From contig SABL01000005.1 of NCBI GenBank assembly GCA_009928985.1, positions 1 through 53,867 on the forward strand: a stretch of DNA of 53,867 nt, in the 5' to 3' direction. Under the pieces are notes generated by a model. The model was not told the DNA's origin. It made no database searches and worked only from the letters and a program-made list of their open reading frames with translations. The stretch comes from Clostridia bacterium (GTDB lineage Bacteria > Bacillota > Clostridia > Saccharofermentanales > UBA5734). Of this stretch, positions 1 through 9,200 are shown in pieces. Numbering within the stretch: the first letter of the stretch is position 1; every line of letters starts with the position of its first letter. Position numbers and translations under genes: made by a program.

Positions 1-283
1 AAAAGGAAAAACCTGCATCACACAGGTTTGAATCAAAACTGCTTTCAACTACCGGGAGCGGGACGGCCAACTGAATATCCCGGACCATTGGGTTGATCAG
101 GCTAGCATCCAGGGCGACATTGGCTGCCCGTTCGATTTCGGTTGTGGCCAGCAGATACTTGCTTCGGACAATCATCCCGGTATAGATCAAGACCGAGAAA
201 GAGATCAGGACGGCAGCAATGAAGAAGGTCCACAACGAAGCGCTGCCACGACGCCTTCGGAATCCAATACGTCTGATTTTCAT
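1..283 (-). CDS. Partial prepilin-like / TadE-like small membrane protein (runs off the window start)
   Basis: Open minus-strand frame starting at ATG 283-281 (MKIRRIGFRRRRGSASLWTFFIAAVLISFSVLIYTGMIVRSKYLLATTEIERAANVALDASL...); ATGA overlap with the stop of the upstream 280..708 gene; basic N-terminus plus one TM helix. Confidence 0.55.
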   Translation of the reverse strand, partial: MKIRRIGFRRRRGSASLWTFFIAAVLISFSVLIYTGMIVRSKYLLATTEIERAANVALDASLINPMVRDIQLAVPLPVVESSFDSNLCDAGFSF

Positions 284-708
284 TTGTAGTAGACCTCCGA
301 AATGCCTGAAGCGGATGCAGAGACTTCAATCTTGATCACCAGTGGCTCGCCGAATAGAGGCCCAATGATCTGAAGTGGAACCAGCTTCTTTGCCGTGACT
401 GTAAATGGTGTTTTCAGCTGGATCGTCTTGGCGCTTGGATCTTTCCAGGTTGTGTTCCAGGTCAAAGAATCTGGTTTGACGCTGCTTATGTTTTCCAACA
501 AAGTATCAATCTCAATGCCAGCGTTGCCTGTGATTTCTGCCGTGCGTGCGATGTGACGGACCGTGTTGTTCAGCGACTGCTGTACAGTGAAGATCGGATA
601 CACTGACAGTAGCATCGCCATGAGGACGAAGATGACCAGCACGACAATGGCCAGATCGACATAGCCCTCGCCGGACTGATCGCGTGAGAAATGGATGAGT
701 TTTGGCAT
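280..708 (-). CDS. DUF4320-like / TadE-like prepilin-type protein
   Basis: 142 aa; N-terminal QSGEGYVDLAIVVLVIFVLMAMLL prepilin-like signal and TM helix; adjacent to similar small membrane proteins. Confidence 0.6.
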   Translation of the reverse strand: MPKLIHFSRDQSGEGYVDLAIVVLVIFVLMAMLLSVYPIFTVQQSLNNTVRHIARTAEITGNAGIEIDTLLENISSVKPDSLTWNTTWKDPSAKTIQLKTPFTVTAKKLVPLQIIGPLFGEPLVIKIEVSASASGISEVYYK

Positions 709-756
709 GTTGGGGACCTCCTTGAATTAGATCGATTAGTTGCAAAGAACGCACGG

Positions 757-806
757 AAACGCACGCGTGCGTTTATCAAATGCAATTTAATGCACGCGTG
801 TGTTTA
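757..806. promoter_or_regulatory. Pair of related palindromic operator-like sites (AAACGCACGCGTGCGTTT and TGCACGCGTGTGTTT)
   Basis: Perfect 18-bp palindrome at 757-774 and a related copy around 789-806; centres about 31 bp apart, in the divergent region between 708(-) and 939(+). Confidence 0.5.
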
Positions 807-938
807 GCAAGGGCAAATGAAAATTATTGGGAAATTATCAAAGCATCCGCTTGTCTATCAGTATAGGTACACTTTAATATTGATTACATGTTCGATTTCT
901 GATAGAATATTATTAAAACATCCGCATGGTCTATAAAT

Positions 939-1568
939 ATGATTAATTTTTGTAACAGGACTACAGTTATGAAACCAATTGAAGAAATACGGAAGATTTT
1001 TTCTAGCCATGGAGGGATGCTGCGGACATCGGAGCTTTCTCGTGCTCGAATCTATTACAAAGACATTCAACTGCTCATTGAACAGGGCGTTATTGAGAAA
1101 ATCAGAACTGGCTATTATCAATGGATGGATCAGGATAATTTGAGTGAAATCATTGTGCTCCAACGTCTGTTTCCGGATGCGATTCTTTGTCTGGAATCGG
1201 CACTTCATTATTATGGCTATAGTGATCGTATACCCCTACGTTGGACACTTGCAGTCAGTAAAGATTCACCCAAGTCACGATTTAAAATCGATTTCCCCTT
1301 TGTTAAAACCTATTATGTTGAACCATCACTCCTGGAACTCGGCCTGACCACCGGTGTGATTGATGGTCAAGTGGTCAGAATCTACGATCGGGAAAGAACG
1401 ATCTGCGATTGCTTGAGATATCTGAACAAGATGGATAAAGAAATCTTCAACAAGGCCATACGAGCTTACGTCGATGATTCAAAAAAAGACATCACTCACC
1501 TGATCGAATATGCGAAACTACTACGGGTCCAATCAAAGGTCAAAAATCTGATTGGAGTGTGGATTTAG
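939..1568 (+). CDS. AbiEi-family antitoxin / transcriptional regulator (type IV TA)
   Basis: 209 aa with N-terminal winged-helix-like region (GGMLRTSELSRARIYYKDIQLLIEQGVIEKIRTGYYQW) and AbiEi-type RTICDCLR region; directly followed by an AbiEii-type nucleotidyltransferase. Confidence 0.85.
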   Translation: MINFCNRTTVMKPIEEIRKIFSSHGGMLRTSELSRARIYYKDIQLLIEQGVIEKIRTGYYQWMDQDNLSEIIVLQRLFPDAILCLESALHYYGYSDRIPLRWTLAVSKDSPKSRFKIDFPFVKTYYVEPSLLELGLTTGVIDGQVVRIYDRERTICDCLRYLNKMDKEIFNKAIRAYVDDSKKDITHLIEYAKLLRVQSKVKNLIGVWI

Positions 1569-2471
1569 ATGGACAGGGGAGCATCCATTCTCAGCAAGCT
1601 CAAGAATAAAGCCAAAACGGAGGCTATCAGCTATCAGCACTGTCTTCAACTCTTTTTCCAAGAAGAGTTTCTTCGGCGGTTGTCAAAATCCCACTATATG
1701 GGAAACTTTGTTTTGAAGGGCGGTCTATTTATCTATACCCTGACCGGCTTTGAAAGTCGGGCGACAGTTGACATTGATTTTTTACTTCGCCAAATGGACA
1801 GTGATCCACGATATATGGATGGTGTGATTGCTGAAATCCTAACCACCCCAACAGGTAATAATGATGTCGTTATCCTTGAAGCTAAGAAATTTGAGCAAAT
1901 TACGCCGCATCGAGAATATCCAGGTGTCAGTACGCAGATCATCGGTCGAATTAAAAATGTTCGGGTACCTTTCAATGTTGACATCGGTGTTGGCGATGTC
2001 ATTGTACCAGCCGCTGAAAAACGTCAGGTGAATACTCAATTGGCTGATTTTGAATCGCCGGTCATTATGACGTACTCAATTGAAAGTGTCATCGCCGAGA
2101 AATTAGATGCGATCTTGCAGCGTCTTGAACTGACAGGTCGCATGAAGGATTTCTACGATCTCTATTATCTGGCGCGAAAATTTAATTTTTCAGGAGAAAA
2201 GTTGCAAAAAGCCATTGCTGAGACTTTGCGGACCCGTAAGACAGTACATGACGAAAAGAGTTTTGATCGAATTATTGAGTTAAAGTTCAATCCGGACATG
2301 CATACGAAATGGCGGTACTTTCTTAAGACAATAGGTGATGAGCATCTTCAATTTGAAATGGTGATCAGTCAAATTGAACAATTACTCTCACCTATCTATT
2401 CGGCGATGGTAAAGGGTGAAAGATTGAATCGGAATTGGGATTCACAAAGAAATTCGTGGGTTTCGAATTAA
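1569..2471 (+). CDS. AbiEii-family nucleotidyltransferase toxin
   Basis: 300 aa; FVLKGGLFIY...RATVDIDFLLR nucleotidyltransferase signature and EKLDAILQRLELTGRMKDFYDLYYL; starts immediately after the AbiEi stop codon (TAGATG). Confidence 0.9.
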   Translation: MDRGASILSKLKNKAKTEAISYQHCLQLFFQEEFLRRLSKSHYMGNFVLKGGLFIYTLTGFESRATVDIDFLLRQMDSDPRYMDGVIAEILTTPTGNNDVVILEAKKFEQITPHREYPGVSTQIIGRIKNVRVPFNVDIGVGDVIVPAAEKRQVNTQLADFESPVIMTYSIESVIAEKLDAILQRLELTGRMKDFYDLYYLARKFNFSGEKLQKAIAETLRTRKTVHDEKSFDRIIELKFNPDMHTKWRYFLKTIGDEHLQFEMVISQIEQLLSPIYSAMVKGERLNRNWDSQRNSWVSN

Positions 2472-2626
2472 GATAATAAGATTCAAGAACCTCAATGCGC
2501 AAGAACGACATATTTACGTTCGGATAATATGTAGATTTTCATTTGAATATGTAGTTCTGATCGGGGCCGATTCTTCCGGCAATCAGCGGCCCCGCAATAA
2601 ATAAGCAGCCTTATGACCGCTCAGGA

Positions 2627-2827
2627 TCAGGCGACGATATTGATGCCGGTGAGTTCAGTCGAGATTTTATCGATCAGACCCTGAAAGAGGTTGGGCATGG
2701 CGGTGTTCATGATTGCCAGAATGGCAGCGCCGATGACCACGACGATCAAGATCTTCATGGCCACATCGAGGAAGCCTTCACCAGACTGGTTTTTCAGGAA
2801 ACGGTTGAGGATCGATTTTGCTTTCAT
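2627..2827 (-). CDS. DUF6133/Flp-like small membrane protein
   Basis: ORF 2627..2857, probable start at an internal Met (MKAKSILNRFLKNQSGEGFLDVAMKILIVVVIGAAILAIMNTAMPNLFQGLIDKISTELTGINIVA); QSGEGFLDVA parallels QSGEGYVDLA of 280..708. Confidence 0.6.
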   Translation of the reverse strand: MKAKSILNRFLKNQSGEGFLDVAMKILIVVVIGAAILAIMNTAMPNLFQGLIDKISTELTGINIVA

Positions 2828-2936
2828 CATGGGTTGAGGTTTTCCTTTGAATTGCAATAATATTGATTTTGGGCTCTATGAAAAATCCGCCCCCGAAAGG
2901 CGGATGATTCACCGTTAAAAATATGGGAAGACGTGT

Positions 2937-3345
2937 TTAGAATCCGACTGACTGCAGGTTCTTAATGATCATCAAGACGATCGGAACCATGAACATCAGG
3001 ATGAATGAAGCAACTTTAATCGGGCCAGGACGTTTTTCCATCTCGCGGCGGATTCGCTCGCGCTGGAATACCCGAATGTCCTGCTCAAGGATCATCAGAC
3101 TGGTACGCTGATCGATCCCCTGATAGACCCCGCAGAGGATGGAGACCAACGCCGATACATGGGATATTGCCAACCAGGGCAGACCAAGTGGAATGAACAC
3201 AACACCGAACAAAGCAATCAAAAAGGCTTTGGCCATGGATAATCTTGCGGGGAGTCCGTTTTGCCCAGTCGATCCAGGTCGCTTTGCAGTTGCCTGGCCC
3301 GATGCTCACTGATTGGCAGGACTTCACTGATGATTTTTGCGATCG
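2937..3345 (-). pseudogene. Frameshifted, 5'-truncated T2SF/TadC-like membrane protein
   Basis: Intact 99-aa C-terminal frame (MAKAFLIALFGVVFIPLGL...LMFMVPIVLMIIKNLQSVGF) is preceded in another frame by RPIAKIISEVLPISEHRARQLQSDLDRLGKTDSPQDYPW..., as expected for the upstream part of a TadC-like protein; one-nucleotide frame discontinuity near 3235-3245. Confidence 0.5.
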
Positions 3346-3773
3346 GCCGAATCATCAACGTACTCTATCTTGTTTTGAAGGAATTAATCGACAGCCCCAT
3401 TTTGTATTTGAGTCGTTACATCATTGAAAACAAATCAGAATGCTACCGCTTGTTGCAGGCTGTTCGTGAGACGGACGAATGGGAAGATTGGATTGTCCAT
3501 GTCTTGAATGGCATTGCACAGACTGCTGAAAATGCGCTCCAACTGATCAAACGAATCCATGAAGCCATCGACCAGTTGACCGGTGAAATTCGTGCCGCTC
3601 TGCCCAAGATCTATTCCAAGGAATTGATCGAACTGCTTTTTTTTGAGTTCTATACCAAAATACGAGTTTTTATAGAAGTTCAGCTTGCTGAGCATATTAG
3701 TTCTGGTATTCTTGGGACACTAAAAAAGACGACGATTACGACAGCGTGCATATTGGTTCTCAAAACTGGTTGA
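3330..3773 (+). pseudogene. Truncated Fic-family protein remnant
   Basis: GRIINVLYLVLKELIDSPILYLSRYIIENKSECYRLLQAVRETDEWEDWIVHVLNGIAQTAENALQLIKRIHEAI...LPKIYSKELIELLF matches the region downstream of the Fic HPFxxGNGR motif; the catalytic motif is absent and the C-terminus loses family resemblance. Confidence 0.7.
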
Positions 3774-4041
3774 AAACCAGAATGAATTTTGGCTGAAACA
3801 ACCTAGACTCGGTTCTTCCATTCACACGGGCATGACAGGTCTTTGCCCATGCATCTCGTCCCATTGATGAGCAGGTTCCGGTAATCAATGCGTTTGAACC
3901 AAGCCAGCAGTCGATCAAGCATTTTAATGTGTACCATTCTGAACCCCTCCACATTTGTTAAATTTTATTGATGGCATCTATTTATCATTGTATCGCTTGA
4001 CTCGATTATTTCTGGTACTTAGGTCACGTTGGAGAAACATT

Positions 4042-4992
4042 TTATGTCCTGAATGTATCGATGTCTCGATTGAAGCTTCGGCTCAGGGCAGTGGCCCGCT
4101 TTTGGGGTAGCCATAGGATCGGCAGTAGGATGCCCGTGAGGACCACTGCTACACCCAGAATCTGCAGCGGCTCAAGCAGGTCCTTGAAGACCAGGGCTCC
4201 GAAAAGAGTAGCCAGAACTGGTTCGATGGTGGCCGCCAGGCTGGCGATGCCGCCGTCCAGACCGGTTGACAGTCCCTTGAGATACAAAGCATACGCGAGT
4301 ACACTGCCCAGAATGGCCAGGGCCAGGTAATTGAGCCATAAAGTCGGGGTGGGCAACGGGATTTGCCAGGGTGGCTTGATCGGCAGGAAAACCACGGCGC
4401 CGAAAGCAAGCATCAGGCCCGCATTGACGCTTGGGGGATTTTTGTGCCGGGCAAGCCGGCCGACCACGGTTGTCATCGAATAACACAGACCGGAAGCCAG
4501 GCCGATCAGGATTCCTGTCCAATCAGCAGACAACGCAAGCGGATCATAGGCGCGAACCACGAGGCTGCTGCCGGCCAAGGTACAGGCCAGGGCTAACGCC
4601 TTCGCCCGCGTGATTGGCTCACCATAGGCCAGGCGTGAGATCAGGATCACGAAAGCAGGGCCGGTGTAAAGCAAGATCACGGCCATGGCGGTTGATATCC
4701 GCTCAATGGCCATCATGTAGAACAGGAATGTGCCACCGATGCCGGTAGCCCCATACATCAGGTAGAACGGCACATCGCGCCAAGCGAGCTGACATTTCGC
4801 TCTGTGGGCCCAAAGCCAGGCAAGACTCAAGATCGCCGCCAGATAGGCCCGCATGGCGGCGGCTGTCACCGCTGTGCTGCCAGCGGCATAGGCCAGGCGG
4901 CTGAATACAGGCAAAGTCCCCCACAGGGAGGCTCCAAACAGGACATAAATCAGGCCATATGATTTTTTCATGGACGCGAACTTCCCTGACAT
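4042..4992 (-). CDS. EamA/DMT-family transporter
   Basis: 316 aa, about 10 TM helices, two EamA-like repeats (GASLWGTLPVFSRL..., ...LEPLQILGVAVVLTGILL). Confidence 0.85.
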   Translation of the reverse strand: MSGKFASMKKSYGLIYVLFGASLWGTLPVFSRLAYAAGSTAVTAAAMRAYLAAILSLAWLWAHRAKCQLAWRDVPFYLMYGATGIGGTFLFYMMAIERISTAMAVILLYTGPAFVILISRLAYGEPITRAKALALACTLAGSSLVVRAYDPLALSADWTGILIGLASGLCYSMTTVVGRLARHKNPPSVNAGLMLAFGAVVFLPIKPPWQIPLPTPTLWLNYLALAILGSVLAYALYLKGLSTGLDGGIASLAATIEPVLATLFGALVFKDLLEPLQILGVAVVLTGILLPILWLPQKRATALSRSFNRDIDTFRT

Positions 4993-5026
4993 GAATTACT
5001 AAACAGCCCTTTCAGTATAGCGCAAA

Positions 5027-5083
5027 ATTGAGAAAGCTTCTCAATCGCCGCCTGCATGCCGATAAAACCTGATACAATATCAG
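5027..5083. promoter_or_regulatory. Two operator-like dyads upstream of the response regulator
   Basis: ATTGAGAA-agc-TTCTCAAT (5027-5045) and CTGATA-caa-TATCAG (5069-5083); the second contains a TACAAT -10-like hexamer (5073-5078). Confidence 0.35.
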
Positions 5084-5122
5084 TATCGATGCAGCATCTT
5101 TTTAAACATCAGAGGGTCGCCC

Positions 5123-6241
5123 ATGGACAAAGCTGAGATCTTGATTGCTGATGATGAACCGATCAATTTGACCGCCCTGACGCGAGTGTTGAAAGATTTT
5201 TACAAAGTGCGGGCTTGCAAATCCGGTGAGGCTGTCTTGCAGGCTGTTCACATCACGCCCCTCCCCGACTTGATCCTGCTCGATATCATGATGCCTGGGA
5301 TTGATGGCTTCATGACCTTGAAAAGATTGCGTGACCACCCTGCTACGCAAGATATTCCAGTCATTTTCATTTCTTCCCTGGACAGTGATGACGATGAGGG
5401 CAGGGGTCTGCGCCTGGGCGCTGTCGACTACATCACCAAGCCTTTCAAACCCAACATCGTTCTGGCCAGGATCAAGACCCAGCTGGAATTGAAAAAAGCC
5501 CGGGATCGTCTGCACAACCAGAACCAATGGCTGGAAGCAGAGGTCAGTCGCCGAGTCCAGGAAAACCAGCTGATCCAGGACGTTGCTTTGCTGTCATTGA
5601 CTCAGCTGGCTGAGACGCGGGATGATAATACCGGCAATCATATTTTGCGCACGTGCAAGTATGTGGATATTCTGGCCAGAAACTTGATGCGGCATCCACG
5701 CTATGCTGGCGAACTGACAGCACAGACCATCGGGACCATTGTCAAGGCAGCTCCTTTGCATGACATCGGTAAAATTGGCATTCCCGATGCAATCTTGCTC
5801 AAACCTGAAAAACTGACCCCGAACGAGTTCGAAATCATCAAGACGCATTGCCAGATCGGCGCCAAGACCCTGCGTGGTGCGATCAACCAGTCTTTCTTAC
5901 TTAATCCAAGTTTGAGCAAAGATGCGAAATTGAATTCGCTGGAATTCGTTGAGCAGGCGGAAATCATCGCCAAGTTTCACCACGAAAAGTGGGATGGCAG
6001 CGGTTATCCCACAGGCGCCAGCGGCCGGTCTATTCCTTTGCCGGCCCGATTGATGGCTCTGGCAGATGTTTTTGATGCCTTGACCACCGCCAGGCCTTAT
6101 AAGCAGGCCTGGAGTTTTGACGCTGCTGCCGACCATATCCGCAGGCAAAAAGGGCTGCATTTTGATCCGGATATTGTTGCTGCTTTTGAAGAAGAGCACG
6201 AAGCCTTTGCCAATACATTACAGCAGTTGTCTGACCACTGA
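5123..6241 (+). CDS. Response regulator with REC and HD-GYP domains (RpfG-like, putative c-di-GMP phosphodiesterase)
   Basis: REC domain (ILIADDEPINLTAL...DLILLDIMMPGIDGF...VDYITKPF) followed by HD-GYP (PLHDIGKIGIPDAIL...HHEKWDGSGYPTG). Confidence 0.92.
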   Translation: MDKAEILIADDEPINLTALTRVLKDFYKVRACKSGEAVLQAVHITPLPDLILLDIMMPGIDGFMTLKRLRDHPATQDIPVIFISSLDSDDDEGRGLRLGAVDYITKPFKPNIVLARIKTQLELKKARDRLHNQNQWLEAEVSRRVQENQLIQDVALLSLTQLAETRDDNTGNHILRTCKYVDILARNLMRHPRYAGELTAQTIGTIVKAAPLHDIGKIGIPDAILLKPEKLTPNEFEIIKTHCQIGAKTLRGAINQSFLLNPSLSKDAKLNSLEFVEQAEIIAKFHHEKWDGSGYPTGASGRSIPLPARLMALADVFDALTTARPYKQAWSFDAAADHIRRQKGLHFDPDIVAAFEEEHEAFANTLQQLSDH

Positions 6242-6273
6242 GATTCAAAGCGATGGACTTTTGGGGTAAACGA

Positions 6274-9200
6274 ATGAGCGAACACAAAGACAGGACCCAG
6301 GCTAGCAGGGAAACGCTTGCCAGTCTATCTCAGGAAAACCAGATGCTGAATCTGGCGTGTGAATTAGCCCATGTCGGGAGCTTCTCAATTGACACCCTCT
6401 CTGGACAATCTTATTGGAGTGGTGAGATGTTCAAGATCCACGGGCTGGATATCGGACCTGTACCTAATCTGGTCGACATGGATTCTTTTCTGGAACCTGA
6501 AGCCTATTCCCGCATGGCCAAGGCAATTCGCCTGGCTTTGGAAAAGGGTCAGGCTTACAACCTTCATCTGGCCATCAGAACTCTGGATGGAACCCGAAAA
6601 TGGATTCGAAGCATCGGCAGACCTGTGCTGGAAAATGGCCGAGTCATCCGGGTGGATGGGGCCGTCCAGGATATCACGGAGCAATACTTGGTCGAAGAAG
6701 CTTCGCGCAAAGCCAATCAGATTTTCATGTCTTTTTTTGAAGTGACACCCGATCTGTTTTTTGTCCTGGACGAATCAGGCCGCATCCGGGATTTCCGTAG
6801 CAAGGGTACAGAAAAACTCTACTTCAAACCGGAGCAGTTCATCGATAAGCTCGTGACTAAGATCATGCCGCCGGATGTCGCCGCGAGCTTCCAGCAAGCG
6901 ATGACGACCGCTTTCTCAACTAAGGAAACCACACGGTTTGAGTACGATCTCGACATGCCGGGGGGCCCTTTGCATTATGAATGCCGCATCATCTGCATGC
7001 CAGAAAGCAAGCAATGCATCGCTGTGGTGAGGGATGTGACCGAGCAGTTCAAAACCAGCGAGGCCCTGGCCATGAGTGAAGTCCGCTTCCGCAGCCTGCT
7101 CGAGCATGCGCCATTTCCGATCATCATCGTCAGAATCAAAGATGGCACCATGAGGTATGGCAATCTACGGGCCCAGGACCAACTTGGCTTTGCCAGAGAA
7201 CAAGGTATCGGGCTGCTGTCCAGCGAGTTTTACAAATATCCGGCAGACAGGACTGTCTTTTTGGATTTGTTCAAACGCCAAGGCCATGTTTATGACTATG
7301 AATTACAGCTGCTCGACTGGGCACGAAAGCCCTATTGGGCCTTGATGTCAGCTTCAGCAGTCGATTTCGAAGGTGAGCCTTCGATTATGGTGTCGATCAA
7401 TGACATATCGCTCCGTAAGCAGGCGGAGATAGAACTGCAACAGGAACATTGGATGTTGACTGAACGATTGAAGGAACGAACGTGCTGGGAAACGATCGTA
7501 TCAGTCTCTGCGGATGAGCGGCTTGCTCTGGACCAAATGATGACCTCTCTGGTTCCGGTCATTGAATCTGGCTGGCAATTTCCCGAGATCACACAAGTGC
7601 AAATCCAGTTCGGCGCCCGGATCTATCAGAGTGAACGGTATCAGGAAACGCCTTGGTTCCATAAGGCTGAGAAGCAATGCGAACAAGGTGATTGGATCCG
7701 GCTGACTGTATCTTACGCACAGGAGCTACAGCTCAATGATGAGGGTCCATTTCTGGAAGACGAGATCAGGTTAGCTGGCAGCATTGTCAGCAGGCTCGTT
7801 GAGGTCGTCAATCACCGCCGCAATGTCGAATCTGCCGGGGAAAAGGACGAGCTTTTCAAGCTGATGTTTGAGCAGACACAGGAGGCGGTCGCTCTGGTCG
7901 ATGTACAAACTGGCCGTTTTGTCGAATTCAACGACCCGGCGCATGAGGGACTTGGTTATACTCGTGCGGAATTTTCCCAGTTAACGACTGTCGATTTCCA
8001 GTTGGAGCATTCACCGGAATTGATCCAGCACAACATCTCCGAGGCGGCGGCTGGTCGGTCTGTCCAGTTTGAAACTTTGCATCGGCGTAAAAACGGCACA
8101 ATCCAGAACGCGGATGTCCGGCTGACGCCCGTTTCCTATAACAGCAGACCTTTCATCTGCGTGGTCTGGCAAGATACCACCGAGCAAAAGAAATTTGAGC
8201 AAGAGCAGAAAAATTTGGCAGAGAGACTGAAGGCCAAGGCTGTGGCGATTCGAAAAATCAGTTCTCTCGAATCAGGCATCAATGGTGAATTGGCGCTATT
8301 TGCTCAGGAAATGTCTGATTATTTGAGTCTTGAGATGGCCATTGACGAAGTGTCGGTCTGGATGCTGGATGCGAGTGAAACCACTCTGAAATGTGAAGCA
8401 TCATGCAATCGCGTGGATCATTCCTCCCGGGTGGAAATGACCTTGGGTCAGGATCTGTTTACAATCATGACTCAATTGTTCAATGACAAGCATTACATCC
8501 AAATAGACGCCAGTACCAAGGATCCTGACATGTGCAGCTTCATAGAAAATTACTTGAAGCCAGCAGGGTTTGAAGCCTTTCTTGCCTGCGTGATCCAATC
8601 CAAAGGGCATCACAAAGGATTTCTGGCCTTTGGTATGCATCCGCCATTCCCGGGCTGGAATCCAGACGACACCCTGTTTTGTGGCCAGTGTGCTGACCAG
8701 ATCGGCGTGTCTATCATCAACCAGGAACGGTTCAAGATTGCCTTGGAACTGGATACCTATCGCAAACATCTGGAGGAAATGGTCATTTCCCGGACCTCAC
8801 AGCTGGAGACTGCCAAGGCTTTGGCTGAAACAGCCAGCAAAGCTAAAAGCACTTTCCTGTCTAATATGAGCCATGAGATCCGGACGCCAATGAATGCGAT
8901 CATCGGTTATTCTCATCTCATCCGGCGTGACCCCCTGACGCTGCGCCAACTAGACCAGATCCAGAAGCTGACCCTGGCGGCCGACCATTTGATGACGATT
9001 ATCAATGGCATCCTTGATTTGTCCAAGATCGAGGCTGGACAGATGAAACTCGATGTCCAGGACTTTGAACCGTCTCGAATCATCGACCAGATTTGCGGCG
9101 TGATCGCCAATGATATTGAAGCCAAACAACTACGCTTGTTGGTTGATCTGGATCATATTCCCCGGGTCATCCGCGGTGACAGCAATCGACTGCGCCAGAT

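Noticed and set aside
3760-3954. Possible small minus-strand gene fragment (MVHIKMLDRLLAWFKRIDYRNLLINGTRCMGKDL...)
   Set aside because: Short, no recognisable family and no clear RBS; could be a further remnant but cannot be supported.
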